A model generated the notes under the pieces. It was not told where the DNA came from. It was given only the letters and a program-made list of their open reading frames with translations, and made no database searches. The position numbers were made by a program, and so were the translations under genes. Of a stretch of 64,000 bases of DNA, positions 24,036-36,479 are shown one piece after another; the first letter of the stretch is position 1; every line of letters begins with the position of its first letter. Origin of the DNA: Cavia porcellus (Eukaryota; Chordata; Mammalia; Rodentia; Caviidae); NCBI RefSeq assembly GCF_034190915.1, contig NW_026947485.1, positions 134,370,337-134,434,336 on the forward strand, read 5' to 3'.

Positions 24036-25011
24036 TGGAAGAGAAGGAGCAGCTAAAACTAACCGAATAATCAATAATAAGAAATAAATTTCATCCTTAT
24101 GTATTAAACAATTCTTTAAAAATTAAATTATCTTTCTTAGGTCAACTATGCAACCGCAGCCACATTTGGATTGCTGAATATTGCAGATACTTTTAACGAA
24201 AACATTTATATCTTTCTCATTAATAGCTGTGGATATAACTGAAGAGAAAACTTAAATGACTATTTTTAGGCAGGAAAATTTGGGAATCACTATCTAACAA
24301 GATTACTTTTTGGATATTATGTAATCAGCTCTCACTTAGCTCACAAATTTAGGCAAAAATCTTGATTAAAATTACCACTGTTATTTTAAAATAATGTAAT
24401 TCTGCTTCTTGCCCTGAACCAGATACTGACTCTGCTGTACATATCTGGGGGACTTTCTTGATTAAAACATCAAGTTATCTAATCAGTTCTGTGCCTATAA
24501 ATGTACAGCATATGTTGAAAAATAGCAGCATGCAGCTTTTCCAAATAGAATTTACACTCATCTTTCTTCCTTAAAATTTAACCCAGGCTATTTAATTATC
24601 TTTATTCAAGCATTAAAATTGCCCAGTGCAATGCATTATTTGTACTTTGTATTTTAGCTTATTTCTACTTTTGGAAATATTGTTACTCTTCTTTGCACTA
24701 TAAAGTCTTAGCATTAAAAGAAGGAACATTTGCTTTCTCTTTAGGATAACTCGTTATTCTCTTAAACTTTTCACAGTTTCATGTAAATTTTTTATACTCT
24801 AGAGAAATAATAATTTGTCAAATTTAATATAAACTATTATCATCAAATAATTACTGTTAATAACTCATGAATCTTTGTTACCTAACATATTGGTATTTTT
24901 CTACAAGATTTTATCAATAATTATAATTTTTCCTTGTCAGATTATAGAACCTGTATTCCTTTAAACATTCCTAATGAATTTTAAGTATATGTGTGTGTGC
25001 ATGTGTGTGCA

Positions 25012-25084
<73 letters not shown>

Positions 25085-25348
25085 AGGGTTATTTAATGAA
25101 ATATCGGTAAACTGAATGAATAAGAAGATACTTTTCTTATATTGTAAAGTAGTACTGTTTCAAGATGAATTTGGAGGAATTAGCATTTCATACTATGTTC
25201 ATATATGCAAGGACTAAAGCAACCCTTTCATTCATTTATTTATTCAAACATTCCTCTGTTTTCTTTTCTACCATTTTAAACAGTGATTTGCCTCATTAAT
25301 GTTCTATATACATTTAAATGTTAAACTATGTAACTCTTATAGCCATTT
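24036..25348. other. Single-copy DNA with possible conserved block
   Basis: No gene. 24300-24720 has dense TAAT/TGATTAA-type cores and a balanced mix of bases, which is a candidate noncoding element. A microsatellite at 24989-25085 is listed separately. Confidence 0.45.
24989..25085. repeat. (GT)n(GA)n compound microsatellite
   Basis: About 38 bp of TG repeats, with two 'gcat' interruptions, runs into about 59 bp of GA repeats. Confidence 0.95.
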
Positions 25349-25363
25349 GAATCTAAAGAGATT

Positions 25364-25880
25364 GGAGAGTTTAAGATCATCCCTCCCAGTGGTCAAGGAC
25401 ATGGTCAGCTTCCAGCCACACTAGAGTTGGCTCTGCAGGTTTCAGGCTTACCTGGGCCACAGCCAGTGACCTTCTTTCAATCCAGGGAACTGGGCTGCTG
25501 GCAGGGGTGAGTTCCTGAACAGCATCCCAAGTCCAGGGAGAGTTTAAGATCATCACTCCCAGAGGTCAAGGACCTGCCCAGCTTTCCACCACACTAGACT
25601 AGGCTTGGGAGGTTTTTCAGTCCAACTGGATTATACCCAGTGACCTTCTTCAATTTGGGGAATTGAGAGCAAGTGAAGTGAGTTCCAGCATATCGGTCCT
25701 TGCCAAGGGAGAGCTTTGGGACCATCATTCACAGTGGTTTGATGCCTGCCCAATTTCCTGGAACACTGGAGGTGGCATGGGAGGTCCTGTGGGCCTGACT
25801 GGACCATGCTCAGCAACGTCCATTCAGTCCCAGGAGCCACGGGCATAAGAAACAATTTCCTCAACACCCAGTGGAAGCCT
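25364..25880 (+). promoter_or_regulatory. Older L1 5' UTR: three ~170 bp monomers
   Basis: The block 'ggagagtttaagatcat' followed by 'cccagtggtcaaggac' recurs at about 25363 and 25537, and in diverged form at about 25708, giving periods near 174 and 170 bp. The unit shares no obvious sequence with the ~260 bp monomers of the young L1s, although the downstream leader 'acttgaaacacagaaata' is common to both. Confidence 0.8.
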
Positions 25881-25914
25881 TGGAATATCACTTGAAACAC
25901 AGAAATATAGAAAA

Positions 25915-26950
25915 ATGACAAAATAAAAGACCAAATTGGAATGTCAAACCTCCAGCCCATTCCAAAAAAGCCTAGGAGCCATGTACATAGAAAAAATAAA
26001 TGTCATACACGTGAAATACCTGATATAATAGCAACTGAAATAAAGAAGCAACTCTGGGAAGCTATAAAGGGATTCAGACTAGAAATAATCTCCCAGGTAA
26101 AAGAAGAAATGATAAAAGAAATGAAAGAGATGCTGACAACATATAAAGAAGACATAGTTAAAAAATTAGAGGAAAAAAACCAGGAGTATAGAATTCCTGC
26201 ATAAACAAAATAAGAAACAAACAGAATGCATGAAGCAGATTCAAAGAGATATATAGGAAATCAAAAATTCCATTGAAAGTTGTCAAAACTGACTCAAGAA
26301 AGTGAAGATAGAATTTCACACCTAGAAGACAAGATTGCAGCTAGTGATCAGGAAAAGAAACAGCTTTTAAAAATAGCAAGGAATCAGGAAATAAAAATTC
26401 AACAGCTGAAAGATGATGATGCAAAGAAAAACAACATAAATTGATAGGGATAAATGAAAAGGGGACAACACAAAGGATATCAAGAGGCTATTTACAGAAG
26501 TAATAGTTGAAAATTTCCAAACACAAGGATAGAAAACAACATTAGGATTATTGAAGCATATAATAGCCAAAATCAAAATAAAACTAAACCCAGACAATAA
26601 TAATCACCACCCCAGAAATCCAACATAAGAATCAAATATTAAAAGCTGTTAGAAAAGACAGATCACCTATAAAGGAAAACCTATCAGAATCACAGCAGAC
26701 TTCTCAACACAAACAATGAAGTTAAGAAGAGCATGGAGTGAAGTATTTCAGATCCTAAAGGAAAATGATTCCAACCTAGACTGATGGACCCTGAAAAACT
26801 ATCCTTCAAAATGGATGGAGAAATAAGATATTTCCATGACAAGAATAGCTAAAGAACTTCATGATCACCACCAAGGTGACCCAGCAAAGAATACTGAAAG
26901 ACAGTTTAGATACACATAGGGAAAACCACTAAGCAAAGCAGACAATTAAA
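25915..26950 (+). pseudogene. L1 ORF1 remnant (older subfamily)
   Basis: Starts ATG ACA AAA but codon 4 is TAA (25924-25926). Recognisable pieces follow: 'KKQLWEAIKGFRLEIIS' (coiled-coil start) in an 87-codon open piece at 25941-26204, then the RRM and C-terminal parts in shifting frames to about 26950. It is a dead copy of the RNA-binding chaperone. Confidence 0.85.
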
Positions 26951-26968
26951 TAGAATGGAAAGATAAAG

Positions 26969-29900
26969 ATGCAACAGCAGAAAGGCAACATGCAAACAAT
27001 AAACCAATATATAACAGGTATAACCACTAACGTGAATGGTCTCAATTCACCAATTAAAAGAAAAACACTGGCAGAATGGATCAAGAAACAACATCCGGTT
27101 GGGGATTTAGCTCAACAGCATAAGCACCTGCCTTGCAAGCAGGCAGTTGTGAGTTCATCTCCGGTACCGACAAAAAAGAAAAAGACAAAAGAAAGAAAGA
27201 AACAACATCCAGATGTATGCTGTCTACAAGGAACCTATCTAACCCAAAAGGAAACTCACAGACTGAAAGTCAAAGAATGGAAAACAATACTTCATGCAAC
27301 AGGTAACAACAACAACAAAAAAAAGCAGGGATAGTTATTCTGTTTGCAGACAATGTAAACTTCAAGAATGATCCTAAGAGATAAAGAAGATCACTACATA
27401 GTGGTAGAGGAAAACTTCAAGAGGAAGAGATAACAATCTCAAATATATATGTACCACATTCCAGAGCACCCGGTTTTACAAAGCAAGTATTAATAGAAAT
27501 TAAAAGTCAAATAAGCAGTAACACAATTATAACAGGAGACCTTAACACACCATCGACACCAAGGGACAAATCATCCAGACAGGAAATCAGCAAAGAAATA
27601 ACAAGAACTAAATCACACCTGTGAAGAAATGGACTTCATAGACATATAGAGAGTGCTTCATCCAACAACATCAGAATATACATTCTTCTCAGCAGTACAT
27701 GGGATATTCTCTAAAATAAGCTATATGCTAGCCCAAAGATCATATTTAAATAAATTTTTAAAAATAGAAATTATACTATGTACATTATCAGATCATAGTG
27801 CCATAAAACTAGAAATTAATAAGAGAAACTGCAAAAACCATACAAACACATGGAAATTGAATAATACACTCAAGAGCAATCAGTGGGTCATAGGGAAAAT
27901 TAAAGAAAAAATTAATACCTAAAAGCAAATGAAAAGACAGATAAAAATTATCAGAATCTGTGGGGTGCAATGAAAGCTGTCCTCAGAGGAAAATTTATTG
28001 CACTGAGTTCCCACACCAGGAAAACAGAATGAATACAAATAAACAACCTAATGATACACATCTAGAAAAAAAAGTAAGTCAAACCCAAAGCCATAAGAAG
28101 GGAGGAAATTATAAAATCAGAGCAGAAATTAATGCAATAGAGACTAAGAAAACAATCCAAAGAATCAATGAATCAAAGATTTTGTTCTTTGAAAGAATAA
28201 CTAAAATTGATAAGCCAACCTTATTTTAAAAAAGGGGAAAAAAAGCTCAATTCATGAAATAAGGAATGAAAAAGATGAAATCACTACAGACTGTGTGGAA
28301 ATACAGAAGATCATCAACACCTATTTCAAAAACCTCTACTTTCATAGGTTGGATTACACTGAAGAAAAGGACAGATTACTAGAAACATATGAAGTACCAA
28401 AGCTGGGTCAAGAAGATGTAAAACTCCTGAATAACCCAATTTCTAATAATGAAATTGAAAATGTAATTAAGTTCTTACCTACAAAGAAGAGTCAAGGCCC
28501 AGATGGATTCACTGCGGAATTCTACAAGAAATACAAAGAAGACTTGATTTTGACATTCCTCAAATCTTCAATGAAATCAAAAGGGAAGCAATTCTTCCTA
28601 AGTCGTTCCTGGAAGCAAATACTACGCTTGTACCAAAATCTGAGATAGAGCCAACTAAAAAGGAGAACTACAGTCAATCTCACTAATGAACACAGATGCA
28701 AATATCCTTAATAAAATACTGACAAACAGGATGCAGCAAATCATCAAGAAGACTATACACCAGAACCATGTGGGATTTATCCCAGGAATGCAGGGATGCT
28801 TCAACATAGGTAAATCAATAAATGCAATCCACCATATAAATAAAGCCAAAAGTAAGAATCACATGATCACTTCTATGGATGTAGAAAAAGCTTTTGATAA
28901 GGTGCCACAGTCTTCATAGTAAGAACCTTACAGAAAATTGGAATAGATGGTCTTTACCTCAATATGAAAAAGGCCATCTATGACAAATCAACAGCCATCA
29001 TTGTATTGAATGGCCAAAATCTGAATGCTTTTACCTTAAAATCAGTCACAAGACAAGGATGTCCCTTATCACCGCTACTATTCAACAAAGTACTGTAAAT
29101 ACTAGCTAGAGCAATTAGACAAAAGAGAGAACTAAAAGGGGTAAAGATAGGAAAGGAGAAAGTAAAATTATCATTATTTGCTGATGACATGACCTCTACA
29201 TAAAAGACCCCCCAAACCCCGTTGAAAGTTTCCTAGATATAATAAATAATTTCAGTAATGGAGCTGGGTACAAAATCAATCTCAAAAATCAATAGCATTC
29301 CCATTCAATACCAACAAAATCACTGAAAAAGAAATTAGAGAAGCCATATCATTCACATTAGCATCCAAAAAATGAAATTCTTAGGAATTAATCTCACAAA
29401 AGACATAAAAGATCTACACAGGGAAAATTGTAATTTCCTGAAAAAGAAATTGAAGAGGATCTCAGAAAATGGAAAGACATCTCTTGTTCATGGATAGGAA
29501 GAATAAATATTATAAAAGTGGCCATTCTCCCAAAACTGTTATACAGATTCAATATAATCCCATGAAAAAACCATCAGCATACCTCATAGATCTAGAGAAA
29601 TCACTCCTAAAATTTCATCTGGAACCAGAAGAGATCTAGAATAGCAAGGACAATTCTAAGCAGCATAAGGAAGGCAGGAGGCATCACAATCCCTGACTTG
29701 AAGTTACACTACAAAGCAACTGTAGTAAATTCAATATGGTACTGACATAAAAAAAGATCTGAAGATCAATAGAATAGACTAGAAGATACAACCACAACTA
29801 CAAACACACTCAACTGACTTCTCTTTGATGCAAGGGCCCAACATGTACACTGGACCGTTTCTTTAATAAATGGCACTGGAAAAACGGGCTCTCCATATGT

Positions 29901-30890
29901 TGAAAACTAAAACTAGACCAATGCCCATTACCATGTACTAAACTAAATCTAAATGGATCAAAGATCTGTAAATTAAAATAGAAACACTAAGTATATGGCA
30001 AGACAAATTGGGTAAAAAACTTGAAGACATATGGGTAGGTTGAGAATTCATGAACAGGAATCAAACTGCACAGGAAATACTTCCCAGAATCAATAACGGG
30101 GATCACATCTTATTCAAATGTTTCTGCATGTCAAAAGAAATCTCCAGCATAGTGAAAAGAAAATCCACAAACTGGGAAAATATCTTAGTGAACTGCCCCT
30201 CAAAGGACTTCTGTCTAAAGCATGTATAGAATTAAAAAAAAACTCAAACCCTTGAAATTGAAAGACCCAATCCAAAAATGGGCATCTGAGATAAATACAC
30301 AGTTATCAAATAAATAAATACAAATGGAAAATTAATACAAGAAAAAATGTTCATCATCATTACTTATTAGAGAAATGCAAATTAAAACCACAGTGAAATT
30401 CCATCTCACTCCAGAAAAGAAGGCCAGGATCAAGAAAACTACCAACAACAAATGCTGGAGTGGCTGTGGGGAAAAAGGAACTCTGCTGCAGCGTCGGTTG
30501 GAGTGTGGACTGTGCAACAACTGTGGAGGTCGGTCTGGATGTTTCTCAAAAGTCTGGGATTGAATGTCCTATTTAGTCCAACTATTTAACTTCTAGGCAT
30601 ATTTCTTTAAGAACTGAAAACATCATACCACAGTGATATATGTGCACCCATGTAACGCACATGTAGCAGCACAATTTGTAATAGCCAGAACTTGGAAATA
30701 ACCTAAGTGTCCAACAACTGAGGAATGGATAAAAAATTTGTGGTATTTTTATGCAATGGAGTACTACTCAGCTATAAAGAATGATCACATTGAGATATTT
30801 ATAAAGAAATGGATGCAACTTGAGACCATACTCATAAGTGAAATAAATCAAACTCACATGTATAAATACCATATAGTCTCCCTAGTGTAA
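26969..30890 (+). pseudogene. L1 ORF2 remnant (older subfamily)
   Basis: Endonuclease plus reverse transcriptase reading frame, broken by frameshifts into pieces (26969-27334, 27653-27922, 27960-28229, 28295-28648, 28686-28919 and more). Landmarks: NVNGLN near residue 15; QGTYL where active copies have QETHL, so the catalytic Glu is Gly (codon 27230-27232); GDLNTP; LSDHSA; the palm motif region at about 29176 ('tttgctgatgacatga'), followed by a shift; the C-terminal Cys/His knuckle at about 30450-30530 with changes; and the stop at 30888-30890. An ID SINE interrupts the endonuclease part. Confidence 0.9.
27097..27196 (+). repeat. ID-type SINE inside L1 ORF2
   Basis: A tRNA-Ala-like head ('ggttggggatttagctcaac', 'cttgcaagcaggcag', 'gttcatctccggtacc') and an A-rich (AAAG)n tail. 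It is framed by a 14 bp target duplication AAGAAACAACATCC at 27083-27096 and 27197-27210, so the boundaries are exact. It inserted after the L1 and is therefore younger. The host frame happens to stay open through it. Confidence 0.95.
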
Positions 30891-31494
30891 GAAATGGTAA
30901 GTGTACATAAAAGTTTATGATACATATAATTCCCCTTTACATAACTTTGAAGCCTTATAATGTTTCCATTAATTAGTTGGAATGGTTTAATCCTAGGTTG
31001 TTTGATTTTATTATCTGTGATGGTATGAACAGCTATTTTGAAGGAAACAAGATATTATAATAGCCAGTGCTGATTAAGTATCATCTTGTTTTGAAGTCCT
31101 ACTATGCTTTTGTTCTTCTGTTTCCATTGGTTCTGTCATGTAATTTCTTATTGGATTTTATTATGTGTGGCAGTCTAAACAAATTTTTATAGACAATGAG
31201 ATAATATAGTAACTATTGTTTGTTTGCTGTTATTTGGTTCTGAATGTCCCGTAATTCTTCCATTCTCTTTAATTGTTCTATACTATTTTGTTATGCTTGA
31301 TAATATTGTGTATTAATGTATGCTGAACTATTTCAAGGAAAGAGACATTATGGTAGCTACTGTTATAGCGGGTTGTCTTGTGGTATAATACTGTGTTGCT
31401 TAAATTGTTTTGTTCTGATCTGCTTTGTTAAGTCCTCTTTTACTTTAATCTCTTTAAAATAAAAAAAATTTTAAAAAAAGAATATAATGAGATT

Positions 31495-33209
31495 ACCACT
31501 GTGTCATTACCAAGTATAGGAGGATGAATAACTTCAGGCTAATACTTTATCTATGTTGACATACACAGTATGTAAGAAAATGAACTTGAAACTCATGTCT
31601 ATGTATAAAAGTTCATGATCATCATGAGTATTAGTGTCCAAATTAGGCACACTCAAGTTGTGGAAGAACAACTTCTGTCCATTTGCACAATGGTAAACTA
31701 AATGATGAGACACTGAAATATTGTATGAAGGACACAGGGCACAAACATTTCTAAATAATACAGTAGTTGCTGAAGTCTTTTTCTGTGATATATGAAGATG
31801 CAGGAAAACCTTCAACTCTGTTATTATAAGCCTTTGTACTTAATCTATAATCATCTACATTTTACTGAATAGAATTTACATTACATTCATTGATTAATAT
31901 TCATTGATTCCTGCAATAACCCCTCTTTTCTTCTCTTTGGGTGGGTCTATGAAGATACTGATACCAGTACTCAGCTAGCTAATTAAGGGTGAGTCAATGA
32001 ATTGAAATTTCCTTTTCTTAAAACCTTATTTTTAGCCATTGAATGAATGTTATTAATTTGAAGATATTAGATTTCAATGTACAGGCACATTTTTATTATT
32101 AAATCACATGTTATCTTTAAGATACATTTATTTTACTTAGGGTCTATCTCAGCAGTATTGGTTGTGGTTTGAGTTATTCTTTGTCTCTTGCTTTCTGTCC
32201 ATCTCTCTGTCTCTTCTGTCTCTGCCTCTCTCTCCCTCTTCCTTTGTTTCTCAAGTTACTTATTCAATAGAAAACAGGAAAGTATAATTTAGGTAAACTT
32301 ATCCATAGCAAGTATAATTTGATAAACCTGAGTTTCTAGTGCAAATTTTCAGTTTTGAGAAATTCTAGTATGTCTGTGCAACTCAGGTTTTGTTAAAAAA
32401 TAAGAATAAAAGTTCATATTTTGGACTAAGTTTCCTTTGCAAAGATGTACACATATCTCATTCATAAATTTGGTAATTTTTCTTCCTGAAAACATGAATT
32501 TTCATTTCTCATTATAATTTTCTACAGTATGAATATATAGATAATTTTAAAAAGAAAATTTTTTTAGAAAAGTTAGAAAAATTATCTTTTGAAATTTTGC
32601 ATAATGAAAGACTCACATGAAGGCAAAATGCAGGCAAACAATATAAATTCCCAGAATATCAATCACTATTGATAATTTTTCTCCATTAATAGGGGGGAGA
32701 CTATATTCATTTGCAGTAGTTTTCACAGAAAATTCGAGAGGAAGATAAAGAAAGTTCCTACATGTAAGGCCCTCTTCACATAGAGTTGGGTCTTCTTTAT
32801 CAACAGTATTCAACATTGGTACATTTGTTACTACTAAGAAACCTACATCGACATATAGTCTACAGTTTACCTTAAGTATCACTTTCCTTGTGGTATATTT
32901 GATGAATCTGCAAAATCCTGTGATGGAGTGTACCTATGATTATTTTAGTATTTTATAAGGTATTTTTGTGGCACAGAAATCACCTAGGTTCTGTCTAATC
33001 AACCCTCCACAGTGATTTCTCAAAGTTGTAGAATTGTATGCCTATGCCATGAGTTTCAATTGTTCCCTAATTTTTAAAAATTTCATATTACATTTTGACA
33101 AGGCACTTTAAAACATTAAGTGTACACTACACTACAGTGTGCATAAGAAGGATGTGTATTACATTTACTTTTTTTGTCACATTACATAGTTCAATGTCTA
33201 ACATTTCCC
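31495..33209. other. Single-copy DNA, nothing recognised
   Basis: Minus frames at 31534-31815 (93 codons) and 32613-32882 (89 codons) are open but show no domain, repeat pattern or exon signals. I regard them as chance or eroded repeats. A CT-rich run lies at 32180-32250. Confidence 0.45.
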
Positions 33210-33605
33210 CTTATCATAAAACCTAAATTCCTTATCACAGTACAAACTTTGTCCACAATTGGTCAGTATCCAGGTCTTAGAGGCACTGTTTCTTTGTACC
33301 ACTAGGTTCACTGTCAAACACTCTAAACTCTTTCCAGTTGTGACATGCTGAAACCTTGTCTGTCTCCCCATTCTCATCCTCCGCAGTCACTCTGAGTGGT
33401 AACCTTGATTCTTTAAAAAATGCTAATGTCTTGAAATTCTTTTTGATGCCCTCAAATTAGCAATTATTCCTATCATTGCCCAGCAATCCATTCTCCATTA
33501 TCTGTTTCTCTTAATTATAATTAACTTTTAAATTATTTATGCTTACATTTGACGTTAAGCTTTCTCTGTCTTAATTCCCAGTTTTAGTCATTTAGTTTTT
33601 GCAGC
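33210..33605 (+). repeat. L2 LINE fragment, sense
   Basis: 'aaacctaaattccttatcac', 'actttgtccacaattggtc', then 'cactctaaactctttccagt' follows the order of the L2 ORF2 C-terminal/3' region. Diverged and non-coding. The 3' boundary is approximate. Confidence 0.5.
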
Positions 33606-33863
33606 ACTAAGATGAATACTTTTGTTTGTAACTGTATTTCCAGTAGTGCTGTGAAAATTAAGTGAAATGAAGGTAAGAGTGTTGAGGTTAATCTTTATGA
33701 TAAGATTAATGAGTTCATATACTAATTACTGTAACTTGTAAATTTCAATACAATGCCATGGTAGATGCAATAGCAAATGTGTACAACAGCTTTGATTACA
33801 GTTAAATATTTATAAATTGGGAACACAGCTATTGAAAGCAGTTGTATACCTGGTAAAATATGC

Positions 33864-34222
33864 TGCCTTAGCTGCTCTTCTCTCATTGCTGAGAAAAAAT
33901 ATCCAACACCCAAGGTTAAAGGGGGAAAGGTGTATTTGTCTCCTTCTGGAGGTTTCACTTCATAATCAACTGACTTCAAGGCAGGGTGGCATGGCACAGG
34001 GGCAACAGTTCATGGCCACCAAGACAGCAAAAGCAACAAGAGAAAAAAGGGAGGAATGTGAAGGAAGACACTTTTTGTCCTTTATGTTGCATGTAGCCTA
34101 TACCTAGCCTAGAAAAGGTATAGAAGTCACACCCATGATCCTAGCACTAGACAATGAATCATCACAAACTCTAGACACACACTTCATGACTGTGTGAGGC
34201 TTTCGGGGCACACAAACCATAA
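33864..34222 (-). repeat. 3' LTR of the MaLR element
   Basis: Contains the 'gctgagaaaaaatatccaac', 'ggaggtttcacttcataatc' and 'gcacacaaaccataaa' blocks shared with 35695-36033 and 1147-1486. The 96-codon + frame here is antisense LTR. Confidence 0.8.
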
Positions 34223-34868
34223 AATTCCACCCCTGGCCTCCCAATGACTTCTGAGAATCCTTTATGCTAAAGTCCTAACAGTTTCAGCATTGCCAAAAAT
34301 CCAAGTCCCAAGTCTCCTCCAAGGAGGAGGTAACAGGCAAACTGTTAGCTGTGAGCCCTTGTTTAAGTGAGAAGTTAAACACTTCCAACATTCAATGGCA
34401 CAAGATAAATATTACCATTTCAAAAGATAAAAACAATGATCAAAGGATTGGGACAAAAGCAAGTGCAAAATCCAGCAGGGAAAATATTAAGTCCTGTAGC
34501 TCCACATGCAGCATCTGAGGCAATCTGTGGCAAGATGTGAGCTCCAAACGGCCCTTTAAAGCACTTAAAAGTGATTGTAGCTCTCATGGTTTCTCTTATG
34601 GTCCTGTTCATTTGCTCCTTGCAGGTTTCATTAGACGATCCACATTCCTGACTTTTTCAAACTTCTGGGATCCCCATTATACCTTTGGGTTCACACTCAC
34701 AGCTTCATATATTACCTTCTCAGGTACACACTACTTGGAATCCAAAACTTTCTGAAATGAGGGTGAAGGCTTCCTTGACTCTGCACCTCTTGCATTCTGC
34801 ATGCAACTAAAACTGGCACTATGTGGATGCCGCCAATGTCTGTGGCCACCTAGAGCAGTAGACGGATT

Positions 34869-34955
34869 TCCCTTTTTTGTGGCTGTAGGGGTCATGTGCC
34901 TGGATTATTGACCACTCTGCAGGCAAATGTTCTACTCCTGAGCTATGCTCCCCAA
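34869..34955 (-). repeat. ID-like SINE, antisense, inside the MaLR element
   Basis: 'ccttttttgtggctgtagg', 'ctgcaggcaaatgttctac' and 'tcctgagctatgctcccc' are the reverse complement of the tail, anticodon arm and A-box head of an ID-type SINE. It is diverged and inserted into the internal region. Confidence 0.65.
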
Positions 34956-35694
34956 ATGAGTACTCTGAATCCAATTCTGAGGAACAAATTCTCTATGTTG
35001 CCACTATTCTGGCACATGGTATATTGTGGCTTTCTCCTCAAAGCAAAGTATTCCACTTTTGTGGTTTTGAGCATGCGAAGAGTGGAGACTTTTTGCTTCT
35101 TGTGATGTCTTCAGGTCATCTTTTATGTTCTCCTGTTCCTTCTCAGATATGGAGATCTCCTCAACTCTATTTTTGCAAACCACAGCTTTCCTGGAACTTC
35201 CTTTCTAGACAAACTCACTGTTTTAAATCATTTTGTTTGGCTCTTTGCTCTTGATTCTCAATGTAAATCTTGCTAATAGCCCTCTACAATAGCCATTGGC
35301 CCTCCTCAACATTTAACTGCCTTGAAATTTCTTTTGTCACATTTAGTCTAACACCCTTAATCTGAGTCTCAGTCAAAATCTCTGGACCAGAGCAAACTGA
35401 ACTCACACTTTTTGCAAAGCCACAACATATATTGGAGTTCAACCGCTAATGTCATCTTTCTTTCCAGCAGAAACCTCTAGAGCCTGGTCTTTACCAGTAG
35501 GATTTCTATCAGTCTGCTGGTAAGAGTGCTGATCAGAATCTTCTATATGGAGTAACCTAAGGTGTTCTAGCACTGGTTTTTCAGGTGACATCTCTGCACC
35601 TTTCCAAACTCTTCCTTGAATCTATTCTGAACGGCTCTTGAACTACTGTCAGGTATAGTCACAGTAATAACCACACTTCTCTGGTACCAAATTC

Positions 35695-36033
35695 TGTCTT
35701 AGTTAATTTTCTTTCACGGTTGAGACAAAATGTCTCCAAGATTAAAGGAGGAAAGGTTTACTTAGCTTACAGTTTGTGGAGGTTTCAGTTCAGCTGGTTC
35801 CATGGCAGAGGGGCAACAGCTCACAGTGGTGGAAGACATAAAACGCAAACAGATGAAAGTGTGAGAAAAGACTCTTTCTGTCCCTTATGCCATATGTAGG
35901 CTATGCACTCTAGAGTGTGTGTAGCAATCACATCTGTAATCCCAGCACTAGACAAAGAATCAATTGTAAACTCTAGACTCCACCTCCATTAATGCATGAG
36001 GTTTTGGGAGGGACATTTAGATACAAACTATCA
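35695..36033 (-). repeat. 5' LTR of the MaLR element
   Basis: On the minus strand it starts TGATAGTTTGTATCTAAATG and ends AAGACA, 339 bp, and is followed by the primer-binding-like site. It carries an antisense-strand AATAAA-like block ('aaaggtttacttagcttac' on the + strand, so mutated). Confidence 0.8.
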
Positions 36034-36138
36034 AAGATAGGTTTTAAATGTACATATCTTTGGATATTTAAAAATTTTATTCCTGTACATAATACATAGG
36101 GTAAGTGGCAGATGGGCAGATGCAAATCCCACTGGATG

Positions 36139-36462
36139 TTTCTTTTTTCTTTTTTTAATTATTTTTTTATTTAAAGAGAAAAACAAAACAAAACAGCAAA
36201 AGGGTACAAGTAATACAGAATTCCAAAAAACATAAACAGTAAGAAATCACTAGTCAATAAATTACATATTGTCATCTTAGAAATATTTGATCAAGTTACA
36301 AAATTAAGCATACATAGTGGACATTCAAACAGTGAAACTGCAAACAGCTGTGTTCAATGATCCAATAAAAACTTAGTAATATGGTCATCTATCTAACACA
36401 CCTAAACACACTTGCAGTTGTGTCCTTTAGAGCACTTTCTTTTCCTTTGTTTTTTACAATAA
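36139..36462 (-). mobile_element. 5'-truncated L1 insertion (3' UTR only)
   Basis: Poly(T)-rich start, then the reverse complement of the L1 3' UTR ('cagtaagaaatcactagtc', 'gacattcaaacagtgaaact', 'ctaaacacacttgcagttg'). Flanks share TGGATG (36133-36138 and 36466-36471) with loose similarity beyond, which may be an eroded target duplication. Confidence 0.8.
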
Positions 36463-36479
36463 CAGTGGATGCTATCTTT

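Larger units (their letters stand above)
25364..31479 (+). mobile_element. Older L1, nearly full-length, decayed
   Basis: A 6.1 kb insertion with monomer-type 5' UTR, ORF1, ORF2, 3' UTR and A-rich tail. A 15 bp target duplication with two mismatches flanks it (GAATCTAAAGAGATT at 25349-25363, GAATATAATGAGATT at 31480-31494), consistent with age. Both ORFs are broken many times. It shares with the copy at 40265-46320 a promoter type and ORF2 features (QQQKGN start, QGTYL in the endonuclease) that differ from the young copies, so the two belong to one earlier subfamily. Confidence 0.93.
33864..36033 (-). mobile_element. Structurally complete MaLR element, antisense
   Basis: Two LTRs of one family in the same (minus) orientation enclose about 1.47 kb: 3' LTR 33864-34222 and 5' LTR 35695-36033. 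A primer-binding-site-like TTGGTACCAG lies at 35681-35690 just inside the 5' LTR (complement on the + strand). A purine-rich tract ('ggccaggggtggaatt' on the minus strand) abuts the 3' LTR. Total ~2.2 kb fits the MaLR class (ERVL relatives without pol). No long open frame remains inside. No clear target duplication; 'aaata' and 'aagata' on the flanks are only suggestive. Confidence 0.8.

Noticed and set aside
31534..32882. Minus-strand frames of 93 and 89 codons
   Set aside because: No recognisable domain, no continuation, and no exon signals that I could support.
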